Source: Isochrysis galbana (taxonomy: Eukaryota; Haptophyta; Isochrysidales; Isochrysidaceae). Taken from it: a stretch of DNA of 64,000 nucleotides. Position numbers and translations under genes: made by a program. The stretch's first letter is position 1. Every line of letters starts with the position of its first letter. This document shows, piece after piece, positions 1 through 10,187 of this stretch. The stretch lies in the NCBI GenBank assembly GCA_018136815.1, contig CM030936.1, forward strand, positions 5,035,207 to 5,099,206. Reading direction: 5' to 3'. Below the pieces are notes generated by a model. That model was not told the DNA's origin and made no database searches. It saw only the letters and a list, made by a program, of their open reading frames with translations.

Positions 1-119
1 TTTTATAAATATTAATTGGACCTGACGTCAGGTCTGACGTCACTGGTGTAAGGTTGTGTTAGGCCCTGTGGACATGACACCTGACGATAGGTTTGACAAC
101 CGGCAACCGGGGGTACTTG

Positions 120-3100
120 TAGGGCGGTCAAACACTGATTTATAACTACTAACATGTTGGGGGGGGCTGCATTTTTTGACCGTCCCCCAAAGCCCATAAA
201 AAAACTCCCAGGGGGCTCACCTGCCGCCACGAAAAATTCCCGAGGAAAATGGAAAATGGTGGGTTCTACCGCCCCCCTCGCCCCCCCTCTGCACACGCGC
301 TGGGGCTCTAACAGTAAAGAACTGGCGGTCGCGCCGCGGGGACGATAAGCTTATTTCAGGGCAGTTGTTTCATGACACGCGATTCCCCCGAGATCCGTCC
401 GCGCGATCAGGCGCCCGACCTTCATCTGGTGCCTAGAGCAGGGAGGGAAGTCACCCGCGGAGCACCCCGGGCACCCCACAGCGCGTGCACACGACTGCCT
501 TGGCCACTAAATAGTCTATCCTGACCGCCCCGACCCGCCCCTCGCAGGAATCGCCCGCGTTCGTACTCGACAACGACCTCTACCTCCTCGACGCTGGGGC
601 CGTCGACGCGTGGCTAGCAGCGCCAATGTCCAGGCAGAGAGCGCTTGCTTAACGTAATTCGTCGGCATGAGGCACGCCCACATCGAGATACGAGGAGGTA
701 ATCGACTCCGAAGATTCCGATGCTTGACGAGCGAGCCTATCGCTTGCTTGTTGGCGGCGAGCGGTGAGGGTGTGTCGAACATGCGATGACTACTGGCTCG
801 TAGGCAGAGGGCCGTTCGATCGAGCCGGCAGCTGACGCAGCCGTGAAAGAGTCGTTGGTTGTTGCTTGCGGGAATATGTCTGAGAGGTCATAGTAGGAGT
901 CGGGTCTGACAGTGTCTGCCATCGAGCGCTGGGGCGAAGAGGGAGACGGAGGTCCGGAGGTTCGCAACGCGCGGCGTTGGAGGGTAGGGACGAGGCTAGC
1001 TAGCGAGCTAGTGGAAGAGAGAGAATGAGAACGAGAGCTTCTTAGGTCCAAGGTAGACACGAGGGACTACAACGCAGGGACTCCAAAAAGTTCCCGACAC
1101 ACGGACACGGACACACGCGAACTAAACCAAACAGGGCGAAAACTAACCACACCCAGGACGGACTGCCAAGCGTCGGTACCAAGGCAACTTATCGGCGCAC
1201 GGACATGCGACAGAGGAGTCGGAACAACGAGGGCAGACCTCGCTGGGGAGCTACAACCGATACACGAAGAGAAGACAGAAGACAATCATGGAACGTTTGA
1301 TGACATCGAAAGAAAGTAAGAGAAGGGGCGGAATGTCAATCGACGAGACCTTGAGGCATAAAATAACCCACAGGTTAGAAGTAAAAGTCTGTCATCGTAT
1401 GGAATACGACACTCCCCGACTAGATTCGAGTCGTCTCGACGAGCGGCATGGAAGGAGAACAAAGCAACCGAAATAGAAGAAATCCAGAATTAGAACAACG
1501 AGGCGAGAGAAACCCAAAATAACCGAGAAACCAAACGTTGAAGGCAACGCTGAAAATAGAAGACGAGAGCACCCGTGGGCCCTTTGAGCACAAATTCGGA
1601 AGCTTGACGCGGCAACCTATTTGTACGCATCGTCCCACCCATTTCTCCCTTTTACAGGAGTTTTGCTTGGGTGTTGCGGTGGGTGCAACCGCAGACGACA
1701 CGCGTCTCATCTCCTGCAAACAACGGCGATCAACGAAGAAAGAGAAACAATCTGCAACAACCACGAAAGGGAGGGAATGATTCCGAAGACACGCGAAATT
1801 CGGTGAAGTGCAATCTCCGACAACCCTATTATTGGAGTCAAAGAGAGAAGTCACAGAGGGGGAAGGGGGAAAGGCCGCGGACGGAGCGTCGAGCGATGGC
1901 AGCGAGGAACGGAGCCATGATGACCGAGGAGGAGATCGACCTTCGCCGCACCGAGCTCCGCAAGTACCTGTCGGAGGCGCGTGGCGGTTACGTGACGAAA
2001 GGGGGCGTGAAGCGGACACTCTGTCCGTGGGAGGTCGTCTCAGACGACGTCTGTGCTCGTCGAGCTGAGCAAGAAGGCCGGGTGCAGCGGGCGATCAAGA
2101 TGGCCAAGATGATGAAGAGCCCGACGGGCCACGCCAACACGGAGTTGACCGAGGCGGAGACGATGGCGGCGGAGCTCGAGGCGATCAAGGGCCACAACGA
2201 CTTCTTGGCGCGCATGCTGACGGAGGTGACCAAGGAGCGCGACTCCCAGCGTCACATGATCTACAAGCAGAATAAGGAGAAGCTAGAGATGAAGGATGAG
2301 ATCACCGAGTGGCGCAGGAAGTTCGACGAGTGCCACACCATGTACAAGGTGATGGAGAGCTGTTTCCTGGACGCGCTGAACGAGAAGAAGACGGTCGCGT
2401 CGTCGTGACGGAGGCCGACGGCGAGTGAACGCCACAGCTGATGCTCTTGCATCGGGCGGGCATACAGATACGGCAAGTTGTGCAAATGAGCAGTGCGAAG
2501 GCGCTTGCAACCGGCAGAAGCGAGCACGCGAGCGCAAGACACGGCTGAGTGGGGGAAAAGGGGCGTAGCGGCGGCGGTGCGGAAGCGACTGTAGTGGGAG
2601 CGTAGCCCAAGCCATCCCACGCGGCGACGGACGCGCGGTCGATGAAGGGGGCAGTTTCGGCGCAGAAGGGTGTGCCGTCTCGCTTCCGCAGACGTCGGGG
2701 TAGCAAGGGGCGACGAAACAAGACGCGAGACGCGAGGCGCGTGCCATTCGTTCTTCCTTTCTTTTACCGAAAACGCGGCGAAACTAACGTTAAACGTTGG
2801 TGCCCCCTCCGCGAGAATCGCGAAGAAGAACGGACGAGATGGAGGCAATCATGCAATCATCGAAGGAATCGTGAGAGGAATCGAAGCGAAGGGGGGGGGG
2901 AACAGTGCGCGCGGGGGGGGGGGGGGGGAATAACGACGGCCGGAGGAAACGAACCGGGCTGAGGAACGAGAACGGTCTCGTAGCGCGCCCGGCGTCGTTT
3001 TGAACTCGAGCTCTCCGAGATAGAGTATTTAGGCCTGTTTTGCCGTTTTTGGGTTACGCTTCGTTGTGGGGGCTCCCGGGGGGGGTCTGGGGCCCAAAGG

Positions 3101-3218
3101 GCACCGAATATGTGTTAGATAGGTGTTTTCCGGGGTTTCTACCGCTTTACTTTGGTGTGTATTTCCTCAATCCTGACTTTTTCATTTTTACACCCTTAAA
3201 TAGTGTTTGACCGCCCTA
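120..3218. mobile_element. TIR DNA transposon with target-site duplication (hAT-like ends)
   Basis: The left end at about 120 reads TAGGGCGGTCAAACACT and the right end at 3202-3218 is its exact reverse complement. Both ends are flanked by GTACTTG (113-119 and 3219-3225); if the element begins at 121, the duplication is 8 bp (GTACTTGT). TIRs starting TAGGG/CAGGG with 8-bp duplications are typical of hAT transposons, so hAT membership is an inference. The last ~220 bp recur near 18100 with clear similarity. No transposase motif is recognisable inside; the only plausible coding region is the 170-aa frame at 1896-2408, so the copy may be non-autonomous or may have captured a gene. Poly-G runs lie at 2888-2940. 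Confidence 0.8.
1896..2408 (+). CDS. Hypothetical charged coiled-coil protein inside the TIR element
   Basis: This is a 170-aa frame starting at ATG 1896 (MAARNGAMMTEEEIDL). The frame is also open upstream, but there it shows no protein-like composition. The protein is rich in Glu, Lys, Arg and Met, with heptad-like helical stretches in its second half (residues ~75-150, around MAAELEAIKGHNDFLARML and KLEMKDEITEWRRKFDE), which suggests a coiled coil. I do not recognise a family. It lies wholly within the transposon and could be an accessory protein of the element or a captured host gene. Upstream exons may be missed. Confidence 0.45.
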   Translation: MAARNGAMMTEEEIDLRRTELRKYLSEARGGYVTKGGVKRTLCPWEVVSDDVCARRAEQEGRVQRAIKMAKMMKSPTGHANTELTEAETMAAELEAIKGHNDFLARMLTEVTKERDSQRHMIYKQNKEKLEMKDEITEWRRKFDECHTMYKVMESCFLDALNEKKTVASS

Positions 3219-3885
3219 GTACTTGTCCTCAGGGGCAGTCACAAGCTATTTTTAGAGGTTTCCCCCCGATGGCGAACGACGAGAGTCTTGGTTACCGCCG
3301 CCGAGATCACGCGTCAAGTAAGGACGCGTCGTTTTTAACTTTAGTGAGAAACCATGATTCGACACCGGAGGGCGACCAACATGATGGTCTTTCTGAGTTT
3401 GCATGAGAGTTCAATTTATGAAGGGTGGAGGCTGAGAACAGCTACCACCGCGTGAAATATAGTGATCTTGGTAACATCTTTCGATGCCCCAACCACAGGA
3501 AAACGGTCTAAAGTGCAAGGACCGTACTCCTGCGACGGCGTCATATCTTCATGATCGTATGAACACCCGATCCAGGTAAGTATGAAGAATTGCCCAGCGT
3601 CGCTGGCCGACCACTACCTGGCAACCCCCCACCAAGCTTGTGGTGACGGGGGGAGCAGGCCCAGAGCGATCCCCGTTTTGTTTTTGCTACTCGCCCGCCA
3701 GACCTCGGTCAGGGAGAGCGAGACCGACTGCTGTCCACTCCTCCTCCTCGACTGCTCCCCACGCCTCTGCTGTATTCTGCTCTACTCCCCACTCCCTTCT
3801 ACACCCCCCTGCTCACCTCCTTCATCTTCGCGCCTCTCGGCGGTGGCGGCGCGCGGGAGCTCGTCACGCGGTGTACTACTCTCGC
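3219..3885. other. Flank between transposon and P-loop gene; pyrimidine-rich leader
   Basis: After the target-site duplication no gene is supported. From about 3720 to 3840 the plus strand becomes rich in C and T, directly ahead of the ATG at 3886; this is probably the 5' untranslated leader of the next gene. An open frame extends upstream of 3886 but looks like non-coding GC-rich sequence. Confidence 0.4.
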
Positions 3886-5088
3886 ATGCTTACAGCTCTA
3901 CTACTTCTGCCCTCGCTCTCCCTCTCCTGGGCGCTGGCGCTCCAGAGTGCGATGCCACTGCAACCCTCAAGACACGGCGCCCGATACTTGATGATGAGCA
4001 GTGCCGACGAAGGGATTGAGGCGTACGCGGCCGCCATCACGGCTGCCGCAGCAAAACAGGTACCCTTCACCGCTGGAGAGGTTGCTTCGGCCATCAAGAG
4101 CATGGGCAATTTGGTTGGCGAGCAGCCGTGGTCCCCAGCATACGGGCAGTGGGTCTCGAGCAACGCTCACATCCCGCACAAGGACTGGGCTCGTACAGAA
4201 AGGAGCGCTGCCTCTCTCGCCAAGCTGGTCGGGCCCGCCACCACGAATTTCCGCAGCATCTTTGAGGTGGTGCTTGGAGATGGTGGGTGGGACGCAGCTG
4301 CTGCCACCGCATCGCGGCGCGGCGCAGACAACAAGCCTTGGGCAGTTCTCGTCACGGGAGTGAATGGAATTCGGAAGACGACATCTGTTTATCAGCCATG
4401 GTTTCGTGAGGCACTTGCCGCTGCTCTCGGCGAGCAATTCCGTGGTGAGATGAGCTCTCTCCCGGCGGGCGACGACTCCTACTTTCGCCAGCTGGATTAC
4501 ATGATGGCCACAATGGCAAACGAAGAATTCCGCGCCCTGTACGAGCTGGATAACATTGCTACCTACTCGCAGCTCAAGAGCGCCATTTTTGCGCGATACC
4601 GAACTATCGCAGAGGCGGTTGGTGTGATGTTGGTGAAAGAGGCGCGCGAGAAGCGGCTCAATGTCATGGTAGAGACTTCTGGACGTGACATCGCCATGTT
4701 TCAATACCTGGACACTTTTTTCCCCGACTCCGAGTACAACAAACTAGTGGTCCACTTCACCGTCAATAACATTGAGCACGCTGAGGCCTCGGTCGATATG
4801 CGTATGACGCAAGAGATGGCCACCGGGCACGAAGCACTCATCTCTGCGGCACCGGCCATCACACTAGTGCGGGCAAACATGGGTGGCCCATATGGCTCGG
4901 CAGGTGGCGTGCTACGTGGTGTGCAGGGGGATGCCCAGGCGGTGTGGGAGAGGGTGGCCGCCGGAGGTAAGGACGCACCCGGCCGCAGCTGGTTCAAAGC
5001 GCCAATAGCCATAGAGGCGAGCGCAGGTAACGAAGGGTGGGTCGCATCTACAGGTGGCAAGAGATTCGACTTTGTGCCCCCATCATGA
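3886..5088 (+). CDS. Zeta-toxin-like P-loop NTPase/kinase-fold protein, probably plastid-targeted
   Basis: The product is 400 aa. ATG 3886 is chosen because it opens a typical signal peptide (MLTALLLLPSLSLSWALA) followed by a basic, Ser-rich stretch, as expected for secondary-plastid targeting. The core has a P-loop-like motif at residues 158-165 (GVNGIRKT) after a hydrophobic strand (WAVLVT), and later conserved-looking blocks (FFRQLDYMMAT-like, VETSGRDIAMFQYLD, VVHFTVNNIEHAEASVD). These match the organisation of the eukaryotic algal proteins annotated as zeta-toxin-domain proteins. The Walker A motif is atypical: the Gly before Lys is Arg. Bacterial zeta proteins phosphorylate UDP-N-acetylglucosamine; nothing here shows that this protein is toxic or keeps that substrate. 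No intron or antitoxin partner is visible. Confidence 0.75.
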   Translation: MLTALLLLPSLSLSWALALQSAMPLQPSRHGARYLMMSSADEGIEAYAAAITAAAAKQVPFTAGEVASAIKSMGNLVGEQPWSPAYGQWVSSNAHIPHKDWARTERSAASLAKLVGPATTNFRSIFEVVLGDGGWDAAAATASRRGADNKPWAVLVTGVNGIRKTTSVYQPWFREALAAALGEQFRGEMSSLPAGDDSYFRQLDYMMATMANEEFRALYELDNIATYSQLKSAIFARYRTIAEAVGVMLVKEAREKRLNVMVETSGRDIAMFQYLDTFFPDSEYNKLVVHFTVNNIEHAEASVDMRMTQEMATGHEALISAAPAITLVRANMGGPYGSAGGVLRGVQGDAQAVWERVAAGGKDAPGRSWFKAPIAIEASAGNEGWVASTGGKRFDFVPPS

Positions 5089-5351
5089 TGCACGACGGGC
5101 TATGATGCGTAGACAACGAACATAACGATGTCCGATGTGAACACGCGCGCATCGCGGTGCTTTGCAGGCCGCACCGTATTGCGTGTAGCGCATCCTAGAT
5201 CTTGTGCGACCCATCAGCGTTTTCGCGGCCAACGGGGCGAGGGGCGATGGAGGAGTTGTGGCGTGAGACGAAATCAAGTGAGGTGCTACTACTTTTGTGT
5301 GAAGAGAATGCAAAGTAGAGCTTCATGTCTTTATGCTCAACTACATTTACA

Positions 5352-5800
5352 AGTAGGAGGCCAATGGCCAATGGGGCCTCGCGCCCCCCTCTCTCCATCG
5401 CAGACACCCCTTCCCCTTGGCGCCCTTGGGTGGGCTTGCACAACCAATCTCAGCCCTTGCCTTCTGGCAGGGCTGAGCACGAAACAAAACAGTCCAGACT
5501 CTCAGGGGGAGCGCGCCGCGCGCCTCACGCATTCGCCTACTGCGATGGGCCGCCATAGTACTGAACCCCCCCCCATTCCCATTTCTGAGCTGCAGACCTT
5601 CAGAGCCGCCAGGAAGGCACCCAAGGCCGGCGAGGCGAGCGAGGGAGAGGCAAAAGGGGCCAGGGGGAAAGCCCTAGCCCCCACAACCCCCTAAGCTGCC
5701 CCAGCTGGCCCACTAGGGGGACCCGAGGGACCCCCAGAGGCTAGAGGGGGGCCATGGCGCGCGCAGACGCAACGCGCCGCAGGAGAACGAAGAGAACGAC
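5352..5800 (+). repeat. Interspersed repeat family A, copy 1
   Basis: This is a GC-rich interspersed repeat. It begins near GCCAATGGGGCCTCGCGCCC and runs through the block CTCTCTCCATCGCAGACACC to a block of GCGCGCGCAGACGC type near 5760. Related copies lie at 8872-9115 (+), 10187-10345 (+), 15470-15886 (-), 46340-46620 (-) and 50735-50945 (-). Frames across it are conceptual only. Confidence 0.7.
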
Positions 5801-6578
5801 GAGAAAAGAACAACAAAAAACGACATGATTTGACGCAAAAAAAGGTCATTCTCACGCCCGCTTGCGCTTGCGACATAATATGTATCGGAAGACACCCGCA
5901 CAGCCGACAGACGCCACAAAAGAGCGGCAACAGACGCAGACGACAAATGAAAAAGAGAAAAAGACTCGAAGAGCGGGGGCCGAGACCCCCCGGGGGCACG
6001 GTAAGTAAGATTATATGATATATATGCAAGAGGCGTTTGCGTGTGTCTGCCATAGATAGGAACAACCATCAACAGGTCTGCCCCAGCCCACCCCTTGCAC
6101 TTGCCCCGACGTAGTGCACGTCCCCCCCCCCCCCAATACCAAAGACAAATGAACAAAGGAATGAAGGGGGTAGTGTGTGTAGTGTAAAGGTAAAGGGTAA
6201 AGGTAAAAGGTAAAGGGTAAGGGTGTGAGTGTTCTGGGGTATAGGCGATGGCGTGAGTCAGTACCGTGAGTGCGTGGTCCTTTATAGCTAGCGGTAGTAG
6301 CCTGAATCTTCAGATTTTTTATGTCTGTCTCTATACTGTAGCGGCCGGTTCAGCAAAAACAAAATAGGGCCCTATTCGACTACTTCTACCGGCTAGAGAG
6401 TATAATACTACTAGGTAATAAGGTCCTATTTGACGGCTTGTGTGTGTGCGAGGCGGGAGGGGGGCGGCGCTCTCTGGGCGGGAAGGAAGAGAGCCGCAAG
6501 GGGTGAACGAAGAAACCCCTTCCTCTGTTGATCGAGACGCTCTCCAGACTGCGGCGTGGCTGCTGAGCGCATGCGTAG
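5801..6578. other. Intergenic region upstream of the SFI1-like gene
   Basis: No gene is supported. The region holds a poly-C run at 6121-6134 and an imperfect tandem array of GGTAAA/GGGTAAA at 6180-6225. The stretch just before ATG 6579 is GC-rich and may be the 5' leader. Confidence 0.4.
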
Positions 6579-8489
6579 ATGCTGAGTCGTCCGTCGCCCC
6601 CAGACTGGTCCCGCGCGCTCAAGAGCTCGCTGCGGTACGCCAGCCTGCGGATCCACCTAGCGGCGCACCAGAGGCTGCTCCTCGTGTACATCCTAGCGCA
6701 GTGGCACGCAGTGGCCGCCGAGTCAGCCCTTGTGGTGCATGACGTACAGTGCGGCCAGCTCTTGCGCCGGTGGTGTGCCTATGTGCGCATGCACCGTAGC
6801 CGCACCACGCGGCAGCTGAGAGAGCAGATGGCGCGTCATTTTGCGACAGCACGGGTGCTGCAACGCATGCGTGCCTTTTGCGAGACAGCGCACAGCGCGC
6901 CGGAGCAGCGGCTTCGCCGGATCGTTGCAGAGACGCATCCGATTCGGATCTGTCTGATGAAGACGTTGAGGTTGTGGCGGCAACGGGCCTCGGAGCGCGC
7001 GCTGGCTCGGCTCCTCGCCCACGCTGTACATGAAAAAGCTATTATGCCTCTTCGAAAGCTGTGTCTCAAAAAATTCAAAGCTGCCGCAGCTGCTGCCCAG
7101 CTACGCCACGAACACGAGCTGCAAGCAAGTCAAGTCAGGAACGTTGCATCGTATAAACTGTTGAGACTTCGGAGATCAGGAGCGATGAGTCGCTTCCAAT
7201 CAGCTTGCGGCGCAGCCGGGGAAGACGCAAGACGTCATGCTGCTTGCAGCGCCGCCTTTGAGCATTTGTTGCGATGGCGCAGGATGCGTGCCTTCCGGTG
7301 TTTTGGCTTGGCATGCCGCGCAGTGTGCGACAGTTCTCTTCGACAGCATCGAATAGTGCATTTGCTGTGCATCCGCTCAGTGCGTCACTGGCGGTTGTTC
7401 ACCAGTGAGCTGTCTCGTGGAATGCGACAGTATGCTGCTGTGGCGGGAGGGATCGCGCGTCTGCTCAAGCGGCATGCGCTCCAGCAGCTCAAGCGGGGTG
7501 CTTGCAGTCAGCATAAGAGTGGAGACGAAGTGTTGCGTGCACTTGCGGAAGTCAGACGAAAAGCGCTCTCGAGATGGACATCCTTTGCCAATGGGCACGC
7601 ACAAGATGCATACCGGATCTTATTGCTCGGCCTTCAGCTCTCAATGCAACAGCGCATTGGTGCTACAAAGTCTTCATCGGCTGCGATTGCCGCCCATGCA
7701 CGATCGTCGCAGGTATTGCATGGGAAACGAGCTGACATTGCACAAGCGTGCCGCGTCGCCGCTGCGTCGTGCGCTCTGCGGCGCCTACGCCGAGGAGCAC
7801 TCTCACGAAGACAGAGCATGAGACTTTGGTGTGAGGGGCTCCTGCGCGCCCGTGGCTTCGAGCGGCGCACGCGCATGAATTACGCGTTTCACCGTTGGGT
7901 GAAGCGACAGGCGCGTAGACGCATACGCGTGCTTTGCGCTCGCCGTCGCGACCTCGCCATACTAAGACGAGCGTTCGCTTCTTGGAAGTCTGCACATGTT
8001 TGTCATGACCTTGACGTGACATGGGGTATAATGGCACGAGTGCAGCGGAACCTATGGGCACTTCGCTACGCTTGGCTGGCCCTCAGCGCGGCGGGTTCTA
8101 TCCTGACGGCTCGCAGAAAGCGCCTTGCCGTTGCAAGAGCTCGCTTTTTAGAACAGGGTGAGATCTTTTTCGCACGTAGAGACGGTCATGGTGTGCAGGA
8201 AAGCGCTCCCGCACTGCGATCTAAAGACGAATCCGCAGGACTGTTGAGAGATCGGCGCAAGTCACGCAATACTGCGAATGCTGAGGGCTGCGACACTCGA
8301 GTACCCTTAGCCCGGATATCCGTCCCAAATCACGGTGAGAGAAGAGATCGAGCCATTTTAGGACATGGATCGCCTCCGCAGCACACCAGTACTGATGTGC
8401 TCATGGATCGCATTGCTTTTGCAAGGTGTGAAATATCGGGTGGTGAGGAAGAGGCTTACTCGTCAGGTGTTGCTGGTGGGTTTGTTTGA
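6579..8489 (+). CDS. SFI1-like centrin-binding repeat protein
   Basis: The product is 636 aa from ATG 6579 with no visible intron. It is very rich in Arg, Ala, Leu and Trp. It contains irregular repeats of about 25-40 residues with the pattern hydrophobic-x-x-W or F, flanked by Arg (for example LLRRWCAYVR, TLRLWRQRAS, AFHRWVKRQAR, RRAFASWKSA). This is the hallmark of Sfi1-type helices that bind centrin along centrosomes, basal bodies or striated fibres. The repeats fill residues ~20-530; the last ~100 residues are polar and probably disordered. Sequence alone cannot separate true SFI1 from other W-rich or IQ-type ciliary proteins. Confidence 0.65.
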   Translation: MLSRPSPPDWSRALKSSLRYASLRIHLAAHQRLLLVYILAQWHAVAAESALVVHDVQCGQLLRRWCAYVRMHRSRTTRQLREQMARHFATARVLQRMRAFCETAHSAPEQRLRRIVAETHPIRICLMKTLRLWRQRASERALARLLAHAVHEKAIMPLRKLCLKKFKAAAAAAQLRHEHELQASQVRNVASYKLLRLRRSGAMSRFQSACGAAGEDARRHAACSAAFEHLLRWRRMRAFRCFGLACRAVCDSSLRQHRIVHLLCIRSVRHWRLFTSELSRGMRQYAAVAGGIARLLKRHALQQLKRGACSQHKSGDEVLRALAEVRRKALSRWTSFANGHAQDAYRILLLGLQLSMQQRIGATKSSSAAIAAHARSSQVLHGKRADIAQACRVAAASCALRRLRRGALSRRQSMRLWCEGLLRARGFERRTRMNYAFHRWVKRQARRRIRVLCARRRDLAILRRAFASWKSAHVCHDLDVTWGIMARVQRNLWALRYAWLALSAAGSILTARRKRLAVARARFLEQGEIFFARRDGHGVQESAPALRSKDESAGLLRDRRKSRNTANAEGCDTRVPLARISVPNHGERRDRAILGHGSPPQHTSTDVLMDRIAFARCEISGGEEEAYSSGVAGGFV

Positions 8490-8871
8490 CAAGGGGTATT
8501 ATCAGCACTGCTGGCCGTAGTTCCAGAGACAGCTTATAGTATCATGCAGCTTGCAGTTGGGTGGGTCAACGCCAAAGTTCATCTTTGCTCCACGTGAGGC
8601 AGCTGCGACTCCTCCTCCCAAGCACGCGTTAAGGCTTGAAAGCGTTGATCCGCGCATGCTATGCCAAAGAGAGTGGGCTGCCTTGTCGCATTCTGCAAAA
8701 ATTGTCGATCTTGCTCAAGTTGCCAGTTCGCAGCCGTGGTTGGGCATGCAAGCGCCAGTGTAGAGCAAACCCATACGCGTGGCGCCGGACACGGCTGCTC
8801 AATCGTGAAGGTGGACACACCAAACAATTGCCAGTGACCAGTGACATTAACATTGGCATTCAACCTACTTT
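8490..8871. other. Probable 3' flank of the SFI1-like gene
   Basis: The frames here are short, with no recognisable protein similarity. The interval is probably 3' untranslated sequence ending at the next repeat. Confidence 0.35.
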
Positions 8872-9115
8872 TATTAGTGGGAGTCAATGGGCGCCTCGCG
8901 CCCCCCTCACTCCATCGCGGACACCGGCCGGGGTGCGGGCCCGTACAATCGGCAAGGGCTGGGGCTGGGCACTCTATTACGCTGGCCAAGACCCCTAGTG
9001 GGCGCGAGCCGCACTCCCACGACCGCGTCGGGCCTGCCATCGAGCTGACTCCTCCGTGTCCCTAGTCGCCAGGAATTCAGGGGCCTCTAGGCGGCTCCCA
9101 TGGCCAGCGAGGCGA
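8872..9115 (+). repeat. Interspersed repeat family A, copy 2
   Basis: It has the same core as the copy at 5352 (GCGCCTCGCGCCCCCCTC, then CCATCGCGGACACCGG) and ends near GGCGGCTCCCATGGCCAGCG. It is followed by TCGTTCCGTCAAAAGAGGG (9119-9137), which also follows the copy ending near 46620. Confidence 0.65.
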
Positions 9116-9212
9116 AGTCTCGTTCCGTCAAAAGAGGGTCATGTGATTTTTTTGTCATCCATATGTGCTTGTTTTCTTTTTGGGCGAGCGGCCGGGCGCT
9201 CCGGCTGCGCGC

Positions 9213-9455
9213 GATCGACGATCGACCAGCGCGTGATCGAGCGGAGCCTGCCGGAGCAGTTCCACCACCTCGGTCTATCGCGCGGGATCCTCGACGCCGG
9301 CGCGGGCCCCCTGAGCGGCTACGTGTCGCGCGTGGGCGCCGAGTGGGAGGCGCGCGCGTGCGCTCGTCGAGCGAGCTGGCGAAGGCGCACGCGGGGCTGG
9401 TGCGGACGGCGCTGGCGGCCCTCGCCCTGTGGGGCCAGTCGATGGGCCCGCTTCG
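9213..9455 (+). pseudogene. Frameshifted coding-like fragment of unknown family
   Basis: One frame reads RVIERSLPEQFHHLGLSRG and continues with protein-like composition to about 9352. A second frame then continues with SSSELAKAHAGLVRTALAAL to about 9450. The two halves look like one protein broken by a frameshift, or two exons. I recognise no family. It sits among repeats, so it may be a captured or decayed exon. Confidence 0.3.
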
Positions 9456-9589
9456 TTCGAGGAGAGGGGGGAGGGGATCCGGGGGGGGGAGGAGGGAGAG
9501 AGACCAAAAGACATACCAGTTGTTTACGTTAGTGTTTTCGCAATATACGGTTATAATTTCCCAGTCCCAGGGGGTGTCCCCATGGTTCC

Positions 9590-10187
9590 CGACCGCCCTC
9601 CGCGCCCAGAGTTCCCCCGCGGAAAGAGTGAACGCACGGCGTGCACCTTCCTGGAAGTTGCTATGCGCACGCACGGCGCCCCCGCGGGGGGGGCCGATGC
9701 ACATCGCGCCGTGCCCACGCACGGCGTGCACAATGTGATTGCAAGTCATCACACGTGCTGCGTAAAGAAACATCTCTTATACGGCTAGTTTACGTAGCTG
9801 TGGGCATTAGTTAGGGGGTACGCATAGGGAAAAAGTTGGCATGCGCATGCGCACGCACGGCGTCTCCGCGGGGGGACCGATGCACATCGCGCCGTGCCCA
9901 TGCACGGCGTGCACGATGTGATTGCAAGTCATCACAGATGCGCAGTGCGAAATATCTCTTAAATTGAGTGTTTATGTAGTTGTCGGCCTTAGAGGAGACG
10001 CAGGGGAAAAGCGCTAACACGGCGCCCCCCTCGGGGGGAACATGCACCGCGGGGGGAAGCAGAGAAAAAAAGTTGTTATGCTAATCTGCATTTAATTTTA
10101 AAATACTGCTCTATATACAACTGTGGACATTCGATCGCTCAATTCGACTGATGTCCCACAATTGAAATTGATGGAACGACACCTCGA
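9590..10187 (-). repeat. Interspersed repeat family D (minus copy), tandem modules
   Basis: On the minus strand the copy starts at ~10187-10105 with a GTCGTTCCATCAAT-like block followed by a match to GGGACATCAGTCGAATTGAG. It then carries three GC-rich modules (around 10020-10050, 9850-9920 and 9650-9740), each with GTGCATGGGCACGGCGCGAT-like sequence and GATGACTTGCAATCACAT. The same elements in the opposite orientation form 62201-62700, and another start lies at 63788. Confidence 0.75.

Noticed and set aside
1420-2019. 199-aa minus frame in the TIR element
   Set aside because: It overlaps the plus ORF at 1896 and has no domain or repeated motif.
5128-5694. 188-aa plus frame
   Set aside because: Lies in the 3' flank and repeat A copy; composition is that of GC-rich non-coding sequence.
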